Of a DNA stretch of 60,000 bases, positions 18,252 through 30,146 are shown piece by piece; within the stretch, counting starts at the first letter, position 1, and each line of letters begins with the position of its first letter. A model generated the notes under the pieces. It did not search any database, had not been told where the DNA came from, and saw nothing but the letters and a program-made list of their open reading frames with translations. The translations under genes and the position numbers were made by a program. The DNA is from Takakia lepidozioides (Eukaryota > Streptophyta > Takakiopsida > Takakiales > Takakiaceae), in contig CM060731.1 of NCBI GenBank assembly GCA_030704615.1, positions 28,956,001 through 29,016,000 on the forward strand, written 5' to 3'.

Positions 18252-19500
18252 TCACATGTAGTAGTGCTTGCACCGGACACCGTTCACCAAATTGGGGAAC
18301 TTCACTCCCCTTAGTGTCTCTAGTTGTAATGAGCCGTTGTCCAAGACTGTCTTGACGAGATAAGGGCCCATCCAGTATGAGTCGAACTTGGCTTTGAACT
18401 CCTCGTTCCGACTATCAAATAAAAGTACAAGATCTCCTAGATCGAAGATTTTCTTTTTGCGCTTAGCATCGAATGAGTCGTTGTCCAAGACTGTCTTGAC
18501 GAGATAAGGGCCCATCTAGTATGAGTCGAACTTGGCTTTGAACTCCTCGTTCCGACTAACAAATAATAGTACAAGATCTCCTGGATCGAAGATTCTCTTT
18601 TGCGCTTAGCATCAAAGCGAGCCTTCATTCGCCGTTGCACTGCCTCAATGTGCTGAGCTACTGCTTGTCGGAGTTCATCCAGTCCTTCCAACATCTCGAG
18701 TCGTTCCTTTAATGACTCTGATGTCGCCAACCGTTCGGTAATGGCCAATCGTAGGGATGGGATGTCTCGATTGGCATGATGGACTCTACCCCATAAACCA
18801 ATGAAAAGGGGGTATGTCAAGTAGTTACCTTATGGGTTGTGCGAAATGCCCACAAGGCCGAAATTAACTTGGTGTCCCAATCCCTCTTGTACACCCTGAT
18901 TGTCTTGGAGAGAATGTTGCACAGGGTTTGGTTGGCGCGCTCCACCTGCCCACTCGTTTGTGGATGATAAGGGGTCGCCTTTCGATGCCTGATGGAGAAT
19001 GCCACCATCATTTTCTCGATAACGTCGTTGATGAAGTGAGATCCCATGTCACTCACTATCTCTTTTGGGCATCCGAATCGGGAAATGATGTATTCATAAA
19101 TGAAAGAGGCGGTTACCTATGCGTTGGCCCTCTTAACCGCTTTGGCTTCTGCCCACTTGGTCAGATACTTAGTGGCTACAATGATATAGCGATTTTGTCG
19201 ACTCGATGCAGGGTGCACTTCCCCTACATAGTCGATCCCCCACTTCTCAAACGGAGCAAGGGGGAGAGTGGGAACTAACGGCATTCCGAGCCTATTATCC
19301 CGCTTGGTGTACCTTTGACAAGAGACGCATTTTTGCACATGCATGTGCACATCTTTGAACATGGAGGGCCAGTAGTATCCTGCCCTCAAAGCCTTCAATA
19401 GCCCGACCAACCATTTCTCGACCCCCTGTATCAAGAGCAAAGAGTCCGGCGAATCGGCCGGCGGCACCAGAAAAGCTTCCCCGGAGGAGGATGCATTCAA
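18252..19500 (-). pseudogene. Ty3-type integrase and C-terminal domain, decayed
   Basis: On the minus strand, from right to left: the second half of an H2C2 zinc finger (ALRAGYYWPSM...CVSCQRY); the integrase core with first Asp in WGIDYVGEV, second in SDMGSHF and catalytic Glu in SGQVERANQTL; and a C-terminal module ending PNLVNGVRCKHYYM. The DDE triad can be traced, but the frame is broken several times, including a tandem duplication in the C-terminal part. Integrase would insert element cDNA into chromosomes. The first half of the zinc finger is absent here; it lies on the opposite strand near 22300-22435, which suggests rearrangement of one element. Confidence 0.88.
18329..18612. repeat. 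144-bp tandem duplication in the integrase C-terminus
   Basis: Two copies (18329-18472 and 18473-18612) of a segment running from ATGAG(C/T)CGTTGTCCAAGACT to GCGCTTAGCATC differ at only a few positions. The period of 144 equals 48 codons, so the duplication itself was in frame; small later indels broke the frame. Confidence 0.9.
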
Positions 19501-22440
19501 CTATGCGGTTCACAAACGAGCTAGAACCGTATAGTCTAATGGAGGATCTTCGTCATATTCAAGCAAACATTACGTTTGCACAGCTCATAGCCGTGGCGCC
19601 CACAGTTCGCCACGCTCTTAAGGCATCATTGGTGAGGAAGCGAATAAGCATTTCTGCTCAGGCCCACCATATCAATGCTCACATCGACCCAGGACCAATA
19701 GAGATAGAAGTGGAAATTGCTGACCGATTCATACGGCGTTGTTTAGTGGATGATGGGAGCTCAGTCAACATCATGCCGTTCTCCACTCTATCCAAACTAG
19801 GTTTGAACATGACAGGGGAATCCCCTCTGACAATCAGGCTAGCTGACCAGCGGAAGATCCGACCAGTGGGTCACATAGCAAATGTAAAGATAAAGACAGG
19901 AGGCTACACGTATGCAGTAGACTTCCAAGTGAACATTGGCATAACATAAATCAAACTTGGCAAGAATATAGAATCATGCGTTTTCCATGTTACCTCTTAT
20001 CTTGTCAACAATCATAGACTTCCCCATCGACGAATATTCGTATGCACTCCTATTAGGGAGGCCATGGTTGGTCCAATCCAGGGCACGAACGGACTGGGGG
20101 CAGGCACCATTACTTATGGGGTAAGACCTTACACTACTACTGTTGCATTTCTTTCTGGAGCACCTCACGAAGAAACAGATGAGGATGAGTTCAGCATGAT
20201 TGGCTTTCAAGAGGAGTCTGCAGACTTGAGTGAGGAGGATTTGTGGTCAGAGGGAGAGCTCCTCCCCACCTCGCACGCCCACCGAGTTTTAGCAACAGCT
20301 ACCGCGCCTCACAGGGAGGTTAAGCAAAGAAAGGTAGGACTAGAAGACAAAGTCAAGTCTCTAGGACCGGGATTGTATAAATGCGAGTCTGATGCAGACT
20401 GCATTACCTGGTTGTTCGGAGAAAACCAAGACAGGGAAGTGATGGTACACTTGGTATCAACCGAGGCACTTCCAGAGTTCGAGTCATTGACCGAACTTTT
20501 TTCCATATCCGCCGAACGGGATGGTCTGCAAGAACAAGAGATTCCTCAGGAGGAAAACGGCGAGATTCTAGATATGAGAATTGTAGAGGAGGTCGACCTA
20601 GAAAGGGATGTCCTGAAACATAGCTCTCCCTACATTCCTTATTTACAGCAGGGATCAAACGGATCTCGATTTGAGCCGAGGTCGTGTTTCACATCGGAAC
20701 CAATGACACAGTTGGTCGACATGGTAGTTGGAGGAGAGTCACCAAAGATGGTGAAGGTGGGAGCCCACTGGACAACAGAGCAGGCCTTGGAGTATCACGC
20801 ACTGTTCAAGGAATTTCGGGACATCTTTGCATGGTCCTACACCGAATTGAAGGGAATGCCTTCTTACATTGCAATGCATTCCATTCCCTTGATTCCGAGA
20901 GCCACCCCAAGACGACAACGCGAGAGGAGGGTGAACCCCAACTTAGCACTGCTCATTAAAGCAGAGATTGAAAACCTGCTGGCCGCAGAATTTATTTTCC
21001 CGGTGGAAACATCAGCATGGGTGTCTTCGATGGTGATCGTCCGAAAGAAGAATGGAGGCCTAAGGGTATGCGTGGACTTCCGCCCCCTTAACAAGGTAAC
21101 ACACAAGGATCATTTTCCCTTGCCATTCATAGATACTTTGGTGGAAGAAGTAGCAGGAAAAGAGCTCTACTCCTTCATGGATGGATTTTCAAGGTACAAT
21201 CAGGTGTTGATTGACCCAAAGGACATGTTGAAACCACCTTTACTTCACCATGGGGCACCTTTGCCTATACACCCTTGACGTTTCAGAGGGTCATGACATA
21301 TGCCTTCTCAGACATCATGAGAAGAAATTTGGTCATCTTCTTAGATGACTTTTGTTGCAATGGGGATACAAAAGATCACGTTGCAGCATTACGGGAGTGC
21401 TTCATCCGGTGCAGGGAGAATGGGATCTCTCTCAACCCAATGAAGTGCGTGTTTGTAGTCACACATGGACTGCTACTAGGGTACATAGTGTCCAAAGATG
21501 GCGTGGCGACAGATCCAGCAAAGATGAGCGCCATAGTCGAATTGCCCGCACCAGAGACATCATCTAAGGTGAAAGGGTTCCTTGGCCACACAGGGTGGTA
21601 TAAGAAATTTATGGACAAGTATGCAGCAGAGGCCTTGCCTCTGACTCGATTATTGAAGAAGAACCAGGTATTTTCCTGGGATACAGGGTGTCAGGAGTCT
21701 TTCGAGACACTCAAGCAGCGCTTGGTGTCTGTTCCGTTTTGGCCGCTCCCGACTGGAACAGGCCTTTCCATGTTTACGTTGATGCTTCAGCGGTGGCCAT
21801 AGGCTGTGCCCTGTGCCAACCAGATGCTGATGGCCATGATCATCCGATATCTTTCGCCAGTCGACAGCCGACTTTCGCCGAAATGAGGTATAGCACCACG
21901 GAGCGGGAGGCTCTGGGAATGATTTTTGCCGTAAAAAAGTATCGGCATTACCTGTTGGAGACACCTTTCATTTTTTTTGTTGATCACATGGCATTACGAT
22001 ACTTGATCAACAAACCCGATTTGACGGGAAGAATAGCCAGGTGGGTTATTCTGCTTCAGGAATTCGACTACAAATGTAGTCTACAAGCCCGGAAGGCTTA
22101 ATGCTCAGGCCAATCACCTTTCCCGATTGTCGGAGGAAACAGGGGCCGAGCCTATTGACGATGACTTCCCGGATGCATTTTTGTTCTCCATAGAGACCGT
22201 TCCTCCATGGTATGAACACATAGCTCAGTATTTAAGCACCCTGGAATTCCCCCCAGGATTGGATCGACATGCGTGACGAAGGCTTCGACCGCGCAGCATG
22301 AAGGTTGCTCTTGTGGGAGGGCAACTTTATATAAGGGGATTGGATGGACTCTTGAGGCGATGCGTCACCCCGGAGATGGTTCCCCAGATTTTAGAGTCAG
22401 TCCATGATAGCATGTGCGGAGGACACTTTGCAGGATGGCT
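19491..22440 (+). pseudogene. Ty3-type protease, reverse transcriptase, RNase H and integrase N-end, decayed
   Basis: In order on the plus strand: an aspartic protease (VDDGSSVNIMP, about 19745-19783); a linker; reverse transcriptase (FRPLNKVT..., a VIFLDDF catalytic box at about 21330-21350, NPMKCVF); the connection; RNase H (YVDASAVAIG, TTEREALGM, FFVDHMALRYL); and the first half of an integrase zinc finger (HDSMCGGHFAG at about 22405-22435). Frames change at about 21235, 21690 and 22095, so no polyprotein can be made. The protease active site reads DDG instead of the usual DTG/DSG. Gag and the rest of the integrase lie on the opposite strand to right and left. Confidence 0.9.
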
Positions 22441-23960
22441 CACCGTGCAGGTTCCGCCTCTGCGAATGCTACCTCCTTTTATTTGGGATGGATGTCTTCC
22501 TCCTCCCAAAGCACAGTCTCCGCCACCTTCTGTGCATCTGACTTCATTACTGTGAAGTTCAGATCCTCCTGTTCCGATGTGGATGTGGCTGACTCTGACG
22601 CCTCATACCCAGGGCCTTTCCCTATCGTATCTCATTGATGTCGGGTCATCACTGCGTAGCTACCTTTTCCGGGGCTAGCTGTCGCTGTTGGAGTGGCCTC
22701 CGGCTCACTCGCAATCCAATTTACTTGGTGCTGCGTCTCCTGAGGGCGCGTTGTATGATTGCGTTGTACGTTGGTCTACTGTTGCTGAGACGGCGCCGAG
22801 GTAGACACTTGATGTCCTCCCTGCACCCTTACATCCTGAGTGGGAGACCACGTGTTAGAAGAACCCTGGGCTATCTGAGCCGCAAGATTTGAATAAGCTG
22901 CTCGGGCAGCCTGTCCATGAGCGGCATTGCCCCCTGAGTATGATGGACCTGTCTGATCCGGCCTAGGTCGTTGTGCTATCTGCGTTGGTGTAGCAAAATA
23001 CATGCTATGTTGTTGCGGTAGAGGGTTGGGTGGTTCAGTCGCATACTGATCCGGGAATGGGGCTCGTTGCCCTTCCAAATTCCTCTCTATTTGCTGGATG
23101 GTGGCAGGGGCCGGTCGGTCCACCTGCCTCAGGGAACATCTCTCCAAGGAATGGCCTCTTTGGCCGCAATGCAAACATACTATATAACTCCAACAGTCTT
23201 CTGTTGGGTGAGTGGTTTTGCCATATTTTTGACAACCTTTCCTGGATTGACTGAATTGTCGTTTTGATCTATCCTGATAAGTCGGGTTTCGACTTACCTG
23301 CCTCTCTCGGGTGGGATAAGGACAATGTTGAGCAGCATGCCCAGGACCGTCGCAGTTGGAGCATCATACATTTGTCGGGTTGGGGCCAGATTCTCCTACT
23401 GAAGCAACATCTCGATACCCCACGTAGCTGGTGATCTACTGGCCAATGCAGCTTATGCAATCGCCCATTGTTTCGATGGTTTTGATGAGAGAGGTGACTT
23501 GCGCCTCCAAATGGCCCATCCGTGAATCAGACTGCCCAGTGGAATCTGCATACGAGTCAGTAGGGGTAGCATTCGTATACTGTGGCACGGTCGGTGCTAC
23601 TGCTAGTGTAGGGGACGTCACCGGGGCGTATGGCCGTGCTCCTCCTACATATGATGACGTATAGTGTAGAGCGGGTTGGATCACCGCTAATGGCGTCGGC
23701 TCCTGCGTGGGCTCGATCGTAATGTATGATGGAAGTGCAAAGTTGAGCATCTTGGCCCGTTGTACCTGGCGATGCATGTTGTCGAACTCCTTGCCGGCTT
23801 GTATGGCATCTACCAATGTTGCAGGTCTTTGCTGCAAAACATGAAAATGAGTTGTCTCTCGTAATCCACTTAGAAAACAATCCTTCAGTACCCCATCATC
23901 TAGGGGGGTTAAAGGGTTTTGGAGTCGCATCAACTCTCGAAATCGCATTTCAAAGTCCGC
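22441..23960 (-). pseudogene. Ty3-type gag with CCHC zinc knuckle, 5' truncated
   Basis: Minus-strand frames at 23948-23436 and 23174-22776 encode a retrotransposon gag-like segment (RFRELMRLQNPLTPLDDG, LKDCFLSGL), a Pro/Gln/Thr-rich linker, a zinc knuckle CMHCGQRGHSLERC at about 23135-23175, and a second Gln/Ala/Ser-rich linker. A weakly interrupted frame continues to about 22440. The upstream half of gag is missing: the homology stops at about 23960 beside a duplicated GCATTTCAAAG. Several frame changes make it non-functional. Confidence 0.8.
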
Positions 23961-26088
23961 ATTTCAAAGAACGAAAAAAATCATCCTCTACCTTGGGCTC
24001 TGACACAAAGGCTCACTGTAGCCGAGTTTTTAGGATAGTTTCTCTCCTCCCTTGTCTCTTGAGGTCTCCGCCTCTAGCTCACTGCTCACAGGTCCGCTTG
24101 GCTCTCTCTTGGAGTCACCAGAACACTCCCCTCCAAGGCTACGTATGTGGGTGGCATTGGGACTACTAGGCGTGGACAGAGACCATGACAAAGATGAAGA
24201 CGAGCGAGGACATAGACCATGACCAAGACAAAGACGAGCAAGAAAGACCAAAGACATGCAAAGGAGGAAAGAAGGACAAGGAGGGGAGTGCGATCACCCC
24301 CCCCCCCCCCCCCCGATCTGTAGTGAAGATCCAGCCGTTGTTGATTTCAAATAGGAACACGTGTCGTGCATCCGACACTATGGCCTTTTCGACTTTGAGA
24401 CGTTTCAAAATAACCACTTACAATCCTCCAGACAACTAGATGTAGCGATTCACACAACTGACATGGATCCGTTAACTTTATTTCGTTCAAAATTAGGCGA
24501 AGGAAACACACTGCAATGATGCCGTGTATGGCTCCGCTTTACATGCATTCTTGGAGAAAATGCGCATGATGTGTGAGAAGTGAACACAGTGCTCTGCCAA
24601 ATGAATCAGCAAAAACAAACTCAACTGTAGTGGTTCTCCCATCGCAGAGAAGGGTCCATTCGACACCCATCACACCATGCCAGGTTGAGGTCCTCACACA
24701 CACACCTGCACACCGAGAATTTGCGAACCCACATCAGCTGGGAGAACATGGAAATTACCCTGTGGATCACATGCAAGCATGAATGAGAAATGGAAGGAGA
24801 ATTGCATGGGAGATTTTGGTGTACCTACGCGACATGCAACTCTGTCTACATACTCCATAAGTCACTGTCCCAAGACCCAAGTGGACAGGGGAGGCCGGTG
24901 AGTCTGTACCACAAATGGTAATCATACAGCAGAGGGTACTGCTGCCCAACGTGCAAAAGCCGCCGGCTGCAGGATGCTAGGCATGCGAACTCCGGCACAG
25001 CATGCCTCCTCTGCACCCCACTCCGTCCCAACCAGTGCAAAACAACCGTGCATGCATTGACTGCCGTCTGGCTTTCTCTCTTGGCATTTGGGGGTCTGCG
25101 ATTTGCTACACGTAAGTGTCTTTGAAGGCGACGATCAAAGGATCCGGTCACTTGCAGTTGCCGTCTCAAGGGCAGCATTGCAAGAATCACAATTAAGTAA
25201 GAAAGATGGTGGAAGAAGCTGCAAACTGCAAATGAGTGAAGTGGCAGGGCGATGCTCCATTCTTAACATGCTCTCCTTCCCGCCATGGTGATAAAGCCAC
25301 ACAAATGGACTCCCTTCCCGCCACGGTGCAATTTCAAGGCAACGGAACGGGATTGTCCGCCGAAATGTGATTTGGAGATCGCGGCCGAATCCGTGATGGA
25401 ATTCGACCTTCCAATACATGATTCCTCAATCCGTCTCGCTCTTCCGCTGAGGGTGGCATTGGGCGAACTACCCCCTGCTACAAACTTTTGATCGTAATGT
25501 GATTTTGAGAGACTAATCGATGCAGCCGGAAATTGTGCAGACGATGACCGCCGATGAGTGGATTTCCCTGCCTAAGACAAGTGGCGCAGGTTCTGGCCTT
25601 GTAGTCGGGTTGTTCACACTTCAATGCACACATTTCATACACATTCAACCATATGCCCAAGATCACAACATCCTAAATCGTGAAAATTGAAATTCTACGT
25701 ACGTCCTCCGATTCCTCACACACACACGAACTGTAGAGACAGGTGGTTTTCCAGGATGTCGTTGTTTGAGTCGATTTTGGTCATTTCTCTCAGTGTCTTG
25801 TTGAAAAGATTCTAGTTATGATGGGAAGCATCTTGATGGCTTTTAAATGGTTTGCTGTTGAGTGTAACTTTCCATCATGTTTTGGAATCTACCAGTTGGT
25901 ATAAAATGTCAACTGTCTTCTCTGCCAAAGGATGTGCGGTTGAACCTTTCAAATTGAGATTGCAGGAGGAGGGAATTGACGGTAGTGAAATGGGAGTGGC
26001 AGAGCCAAATTGAGGAGTCTCTGCAAAGGAGAATCCGGCCCCCTACAACGGCGTGCACAAACTGCATTGAAGAGGCTCCCCAACAAAA
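23961..26088. other. Intergenic, low-complexity stretches
   Basis: A repeat of a GACCATGAC-AAGA-GACGAGC unit lies at about 24179-24240, and a long C homopolymer at about 24298-24314. Otherwise no gene is recognised. The left terminus of the CACTA element to the right should lie here, but I could not find a CACTA inverted repeat or subterminal array. Confidence 0.45.
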
Positions 26089-27033
26089 ATGAGTTCCCCT
26101 CGCCCATGCGGAGGACTTCCAATTAATCACCCCTGTAAACAGAACACCCGAGATGACAGGTTCTGGGAAAGAGAAGTGGCACGTGCCCGAGCCCTTGGGC
26201 TTTCAAGGATGCCATGCCCATGTGAACGTTGTTTGGGCACTACAAGTAGATCTGAGGACGGTGTGCGCACACATCTCCTTCACCACAAAAGACATGAAGC
26301 ATTTCGGGTGTGGATTGGAGATGGACCTGCAGACGAAGACGATGAGGAGTGGGCACAATTGGACAATGCACACCTCCGGGGGAGCCATACAGACAGGCCA
26401 GACGAGGACTATGTCATGGGCGCAGGACATGAACCAGGCATGGACGGAGGGGTGGAGATTACTCGAATGTTGCAGGAAGCATTCCACATCATGGACGATG
26501 CTGAAGAGGGGGACGGCGCTGCGACAACTGGGGATGGTGATGACGCAGGAAATGAAGGCATTCACGTGGGGGAAGGCGTGGAAGGAGGTGGAGATGGAGA
26601 TGAGAATTCAGCACACATGACACTAGAAGAAGCATGTGTGCCACTGTACGAGGGATGCAAATCCACAAAGCTTGCTGCCACCATGCTGTTGATGAACCTG
26701 TGCACAACCCACGGTGTCTCAGACCATTTTGTGGATGAGTTATTCTCTTTGCTTCGGCTGAACTTGCTTCCACAACCAAATGAAATACCAAAAAGCTGTC
26801 ACATGGCCAACAAAATGATTGGGAAGCTCGGCCTCAACTACGTGAAAATACATGCATGTCCAAAAGGACATGTACTTTTCAGAGGAGAGTACAAGGACGC
26901 TATGGAGTGCCCCAAATGCGGTGCAGCCCGATACCATGATGTGGGCAGGTTACAACAGCCAGCCAAGGTGTTGAGGCACTTTCCCCTTATCCCCCGTCTA
27001 TTACGAATGTACAAATGCAAGACCATTAGTTGA
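26089..27033 (+). pseudogene. CACTA transposase N-terminal part (transposase-associated domain)
   Basis: A 314-residue open frame. Near the N-terminus DDRFWEREV is followed by CPCERCLG and THLLHHK, the Cys/His pattern of the plant transposase-associated domain. An acidic linker follows (about 90-170), then the beginning of TNP2 with CPKCGAARYHD and LRHFPLIPRLLRMY. The frame ends at an early TGA at 27031-27033. Homology continues immediately in another frame (LMTWHSRNAS), so the stop results from a frameshift. Confidence 0.85.
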
Positions 27034-27809
27034 GCTCATGACTTGGCATTCCAGGAATGCCTCAAACAATGGTTTGGTAAGGCATGTCCCAGATTCCCTT
27101 GCATGGAAGCATATAGATGCAACTTGGCCCGATTTCGCCGAGGACCCACGCAATGTGCGATTGGCTGTATATCTACGGATGGAGTAAACCCATACGGATC
27201 AAAGAGCTGCGCATGGTCCACATGGCCCGTGCAGTTGGTGGCATACAACCTGCCACCATGGTTGACAACAAAGAAATTCTTTGTCATGTTGTCTCTCTTG
27301 ATTCCAGGCAAGGAGTCCGTGACAAATGCAAACATAGATGTGTATTTGCAACCATTGATTGAAGAGCTACAGGAACTATGGATTGGAGTTGAAACTTACG
27401 ACATTTTGAAACGAGTAGGGCAACGGAGTTTTACCCTCCGTGCCATACTCATGTGGTCAATCCACGATTTCCCCGTATATGGCCTTATTGCGGGTTGCAA
27501 GACGAAGGGCTACAAAGTGTGCCCCATTTGTGGGGCCTATGTGGATTCACGGCACTCAAAGCCATTGGGGAAGACAATATACATGGGGCATCAACGTTAC
27601 CTTGCAAGAAACCACCCCTACCAACGAGCAGGAAGGCACTTGTGTTGAAAAGAGAATGGCACCAAATGTTGTGACACCGGACATTGCAATTTGCAAAGGA
27701 GAAAGAGGCGTTCATGGAGATTGGAGGGAGAGAAGGAAGTAGTGCGGATCCAGCCATGGAGCACGGGGTGAAGTGCCGGACAATCCTTTGGGATTTGCCA
27801 TACTGGAAG
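27034..27809 (+). pseudogene. CACTA transposase TNP2 catalytic domain, frameshifted
   Basis: TNP2 homology runs first as AWKHIDATWPDFAEDPRNVRL, then shifts frame at about 27165-27175 to STDGVNPYGSKS, PVQLVAYNLPPWL, MLSLLIPG, IDVYLQPLIEELQELW and LMWSIHDFPVYGL, and continues to CPICG. Another frame change occurs near 27640, after which RTILWDLPYWK is seen. From 27810 to about 28081 the homology is interrupted. That gap starts with GT after an AAG codon and ends TTGCAG, so it may be an intron. Confidence 0.85.
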
Positions 27810-28081
27810 GTGCATGAATCCCCCCCCCCATTCACTCACTTTCTTTCACATTGTGCTTCCTGGAATTACCTTTACTGTCACGAGTCCTTCCACCAGCTCC
27901 TAAGTCAGTGTAACTACTATGCAGTAGATGTTGAAGTCGTACACCTCACTGTGGAGAGGATCGTGCAGTTGTTGAAAGCAGAATGTAGTAACATGGACAA
28001 CTTCTGCCACATATTCTACTATTTTTGCCCGTAGAACTTGGTCTCATGGGAGGACATTTGGCATTGTAGAACCTCTTGCAG

Positions 28082-28975
28082 CGGTATTTCCTGGACCCCA
28101 TGCATTGTGAGAAGAACTTCTGCGAGAACATTCTGAAGACGATCTTTGGGGAGAAGGATACGATAAACGTACGAAATGACATGGAGATTGAAGGGATACG
28201 GTCACATCTGTGGCTAAGGCCTGATCCAAATAGACCTCGCAAAGTGCTCATGCCAGCAGCATCATACGTCCTGACCAAATCAGAACAAGAGCATTTTTTG
28301 AAGACATTGGGAGCCATGAAAGTGCCAACCGGATTCTCGGGTGCTTTCCAAAAGCATGCCATAAACAAGAAATGGTCGGGGATGAAGTCACATGATCTAC
28401 ATGTGATGATGCAGCAGATTTTGCCAGTGTGCATTCGGGGTACGATGGCGCCGGGTCCTCGAACAGCCATAATGCGTGTAAGTCGAGTGTTTAGGAAGAT
28501 TTGTGCGAAGGTGTGGGATCCGAGGGACATTACATCGTTGCATGAGGATGTGGCTATGACCCTATGTTTGCTGGAGAAATAATTCCCTCCATCATTCTTT
28601 GACGTCATGACGCACTTGCTAGTGCATCTTGTAGAGGAGCTGCATGTGTGTGGGCCCGTAGCCAGCCGTTGGATGTACCCCATGGAGAGGTACATGAAGG
28701 ATTTGAAGGGGTATGTACGCAACATGGCACGGCTAGAGGGGAGTATGGCGGAGGGCTACATCCGCGATGAAGCCCTGGGCTTCATGACAGAGTATATGTC
28801 TTCATTTGATGCAACACAACGACGGGTGTGGGACGAGAACGAGGAAGGAGTTGTAGGCAAGGTCCTAGAAGGTGGTGGAACAAAGCGTGTCATGAGCCCG
28901 TGCCTTCGGGATGTGGCACATGATTATGTGTTGAACAACACAACAACCATGACACCATGGAGACAGTGGGTGTAA
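28082..28975 (+). pseudogene. CACTA transposase, TNP2 end and DUF4218-like domain, one nonsense codon
   Basis: After the putative acceptor, the frame reads FLDPMHCEKNFCENILKTIF, KVLMPAASYVL and SGMKSHDLHVMMQQILPV, then LLEK followed by TAA at 28580-28582 exactly where relatives read LE-x-FPPSFFDVM. The same frame continues beyond the stop as FPPSFFDVMTHLLVHLVEEL, RWMYPMERYMKDLKGYV, EALGFMTEYM and DYVLNNT. A single nonsense change therefore splits this domain. Confidence 0.87.
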
Positions 28976-29190
28976 ACTTACATCCCTCCTGTGCTATTCT
29001 TAATGGTCTTTGTATGTTGGAATTACATATATATTGTCACAAGTCATTCCGGCCACTATGAGAGTGGGATCGTGTACTAACAGGGTGCTTCAGACGACTA
29101 CAGAGGGTGTTTCGTAGTTGGTGTTGTTGCTTGCAAGTGATTATGAAGTAGGCTACATCACTACAGTGTGCTTGAAAGGACACAATCTGC

Positions 29191-30146
29191 ATGTGGCATG
29201 CATGTACAGTACAGTGTTGGTCAGGGGGACTGAGTTGCAGCTTCTATTTGGTTTGTGCCAGAAAGTACGCAGCGGAGAAGGTCCTCCTGAAAACGGAACG
29301 GAGTGCATTTGCAAAAGCATGGCGGAGGGGCGGTCGTAGGCGCAGATCCCCTGTGGAGTACCCCACAACAATGGAGGAGCTGCAGCCCTTTACAGTGTGG
29401 GTCAGATCTGCAATTGCAGTGTACGCATCAGAGAACAAGGACCCAGATGAGGGCATGGTGAGTCTGTCATTCCCCCCAAGGCTGATTGCCACTTCGTACC
29501 GGTCAATGAAAGCACATGGCAATCATTATAGAGTGGACGATGCCAACACCAGCCTCCTGGTGACTTATGACAGCGGAGTGGCATCATTTTTTGAACAAGG
29601 GAGTAGGAGCTGTGCACGAGATCGGAATCCAATTTCATGCCCTGTGCAATATGTAGGAGTCATCAAAGAGATCCTTAAACTAGACTATGGTCAGTGAAGC
29701 CAATTCTATTCCGTTGTTCTTGGGTTAAAGCCAATATGGTAGGAGAGAATGCCACCATGAAACGGGATGAGTACGGGTTCCTCCTTGCTGATTTCAGAAA
29801 AATGCTACCACAAGATGAAGAGCCATTCATCTTCCCATCGCAAGTTGAGCAAGTTTTCTTTTCAGATGACACCCATGCGCCGGGATGGAAGGTGGTTCTT
29901 CACAAGGACCCCCGGGCCAAACGAGTCATGGCCGACGTCCATGATCTGGACCTAGGGGAGAATGCCGACCACGAGGGTCTGAGGGAACCACAAAATCTAC
30001 CAGATACGGCCGAACCAGTCTCTTTGGAAGGAACAGTTACCTTTAATGAGGAAGACATTCCAGGGTTGGTAATTACCGCAAGGCAAATTGCAGATGTGGG
30101 CAGTGAAGGGGAAGATTCTTTGGATACGGATAGTGAGCCCAGCTGA
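29191..30146 (+). pseudogene. CACTA transposase C-terminal DUF4216-like part
   Basis: Two frames (29191-29697 and 29694-30146) overlapping by four bases contain DRNPISCPVQYVGVIKEILKLDY, then FRCSWVKAN, KRDEYGFLLADF, EPFIFPSQVEQVFF and GWKVVLHKDPR, followed by an acidic tail. This is the usual order of the CACTA transposase C-terminus. The TGA between them marks a frameshift. Confidence 0.82.

Larger units (their letters stand above)
26089..30146 (+). mobile_element. CACTA (En/Spm) element coding region
   Basis: This stretch carries, in order, the transposase-associated Cys-rich domain, the TNP2 catalytic domain, a DUF4218-like domain and a DUF4216-like C-terminus, the standard layout of plant CACTA transposase genes. 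The separate pieces are listed below. Stops and frame changes show that the gene is dead. Terminal CACTA repeats could not be located, so element boundaries are unknown. A related 3' half occurs at 45140-46598. Confidence 0.88.
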
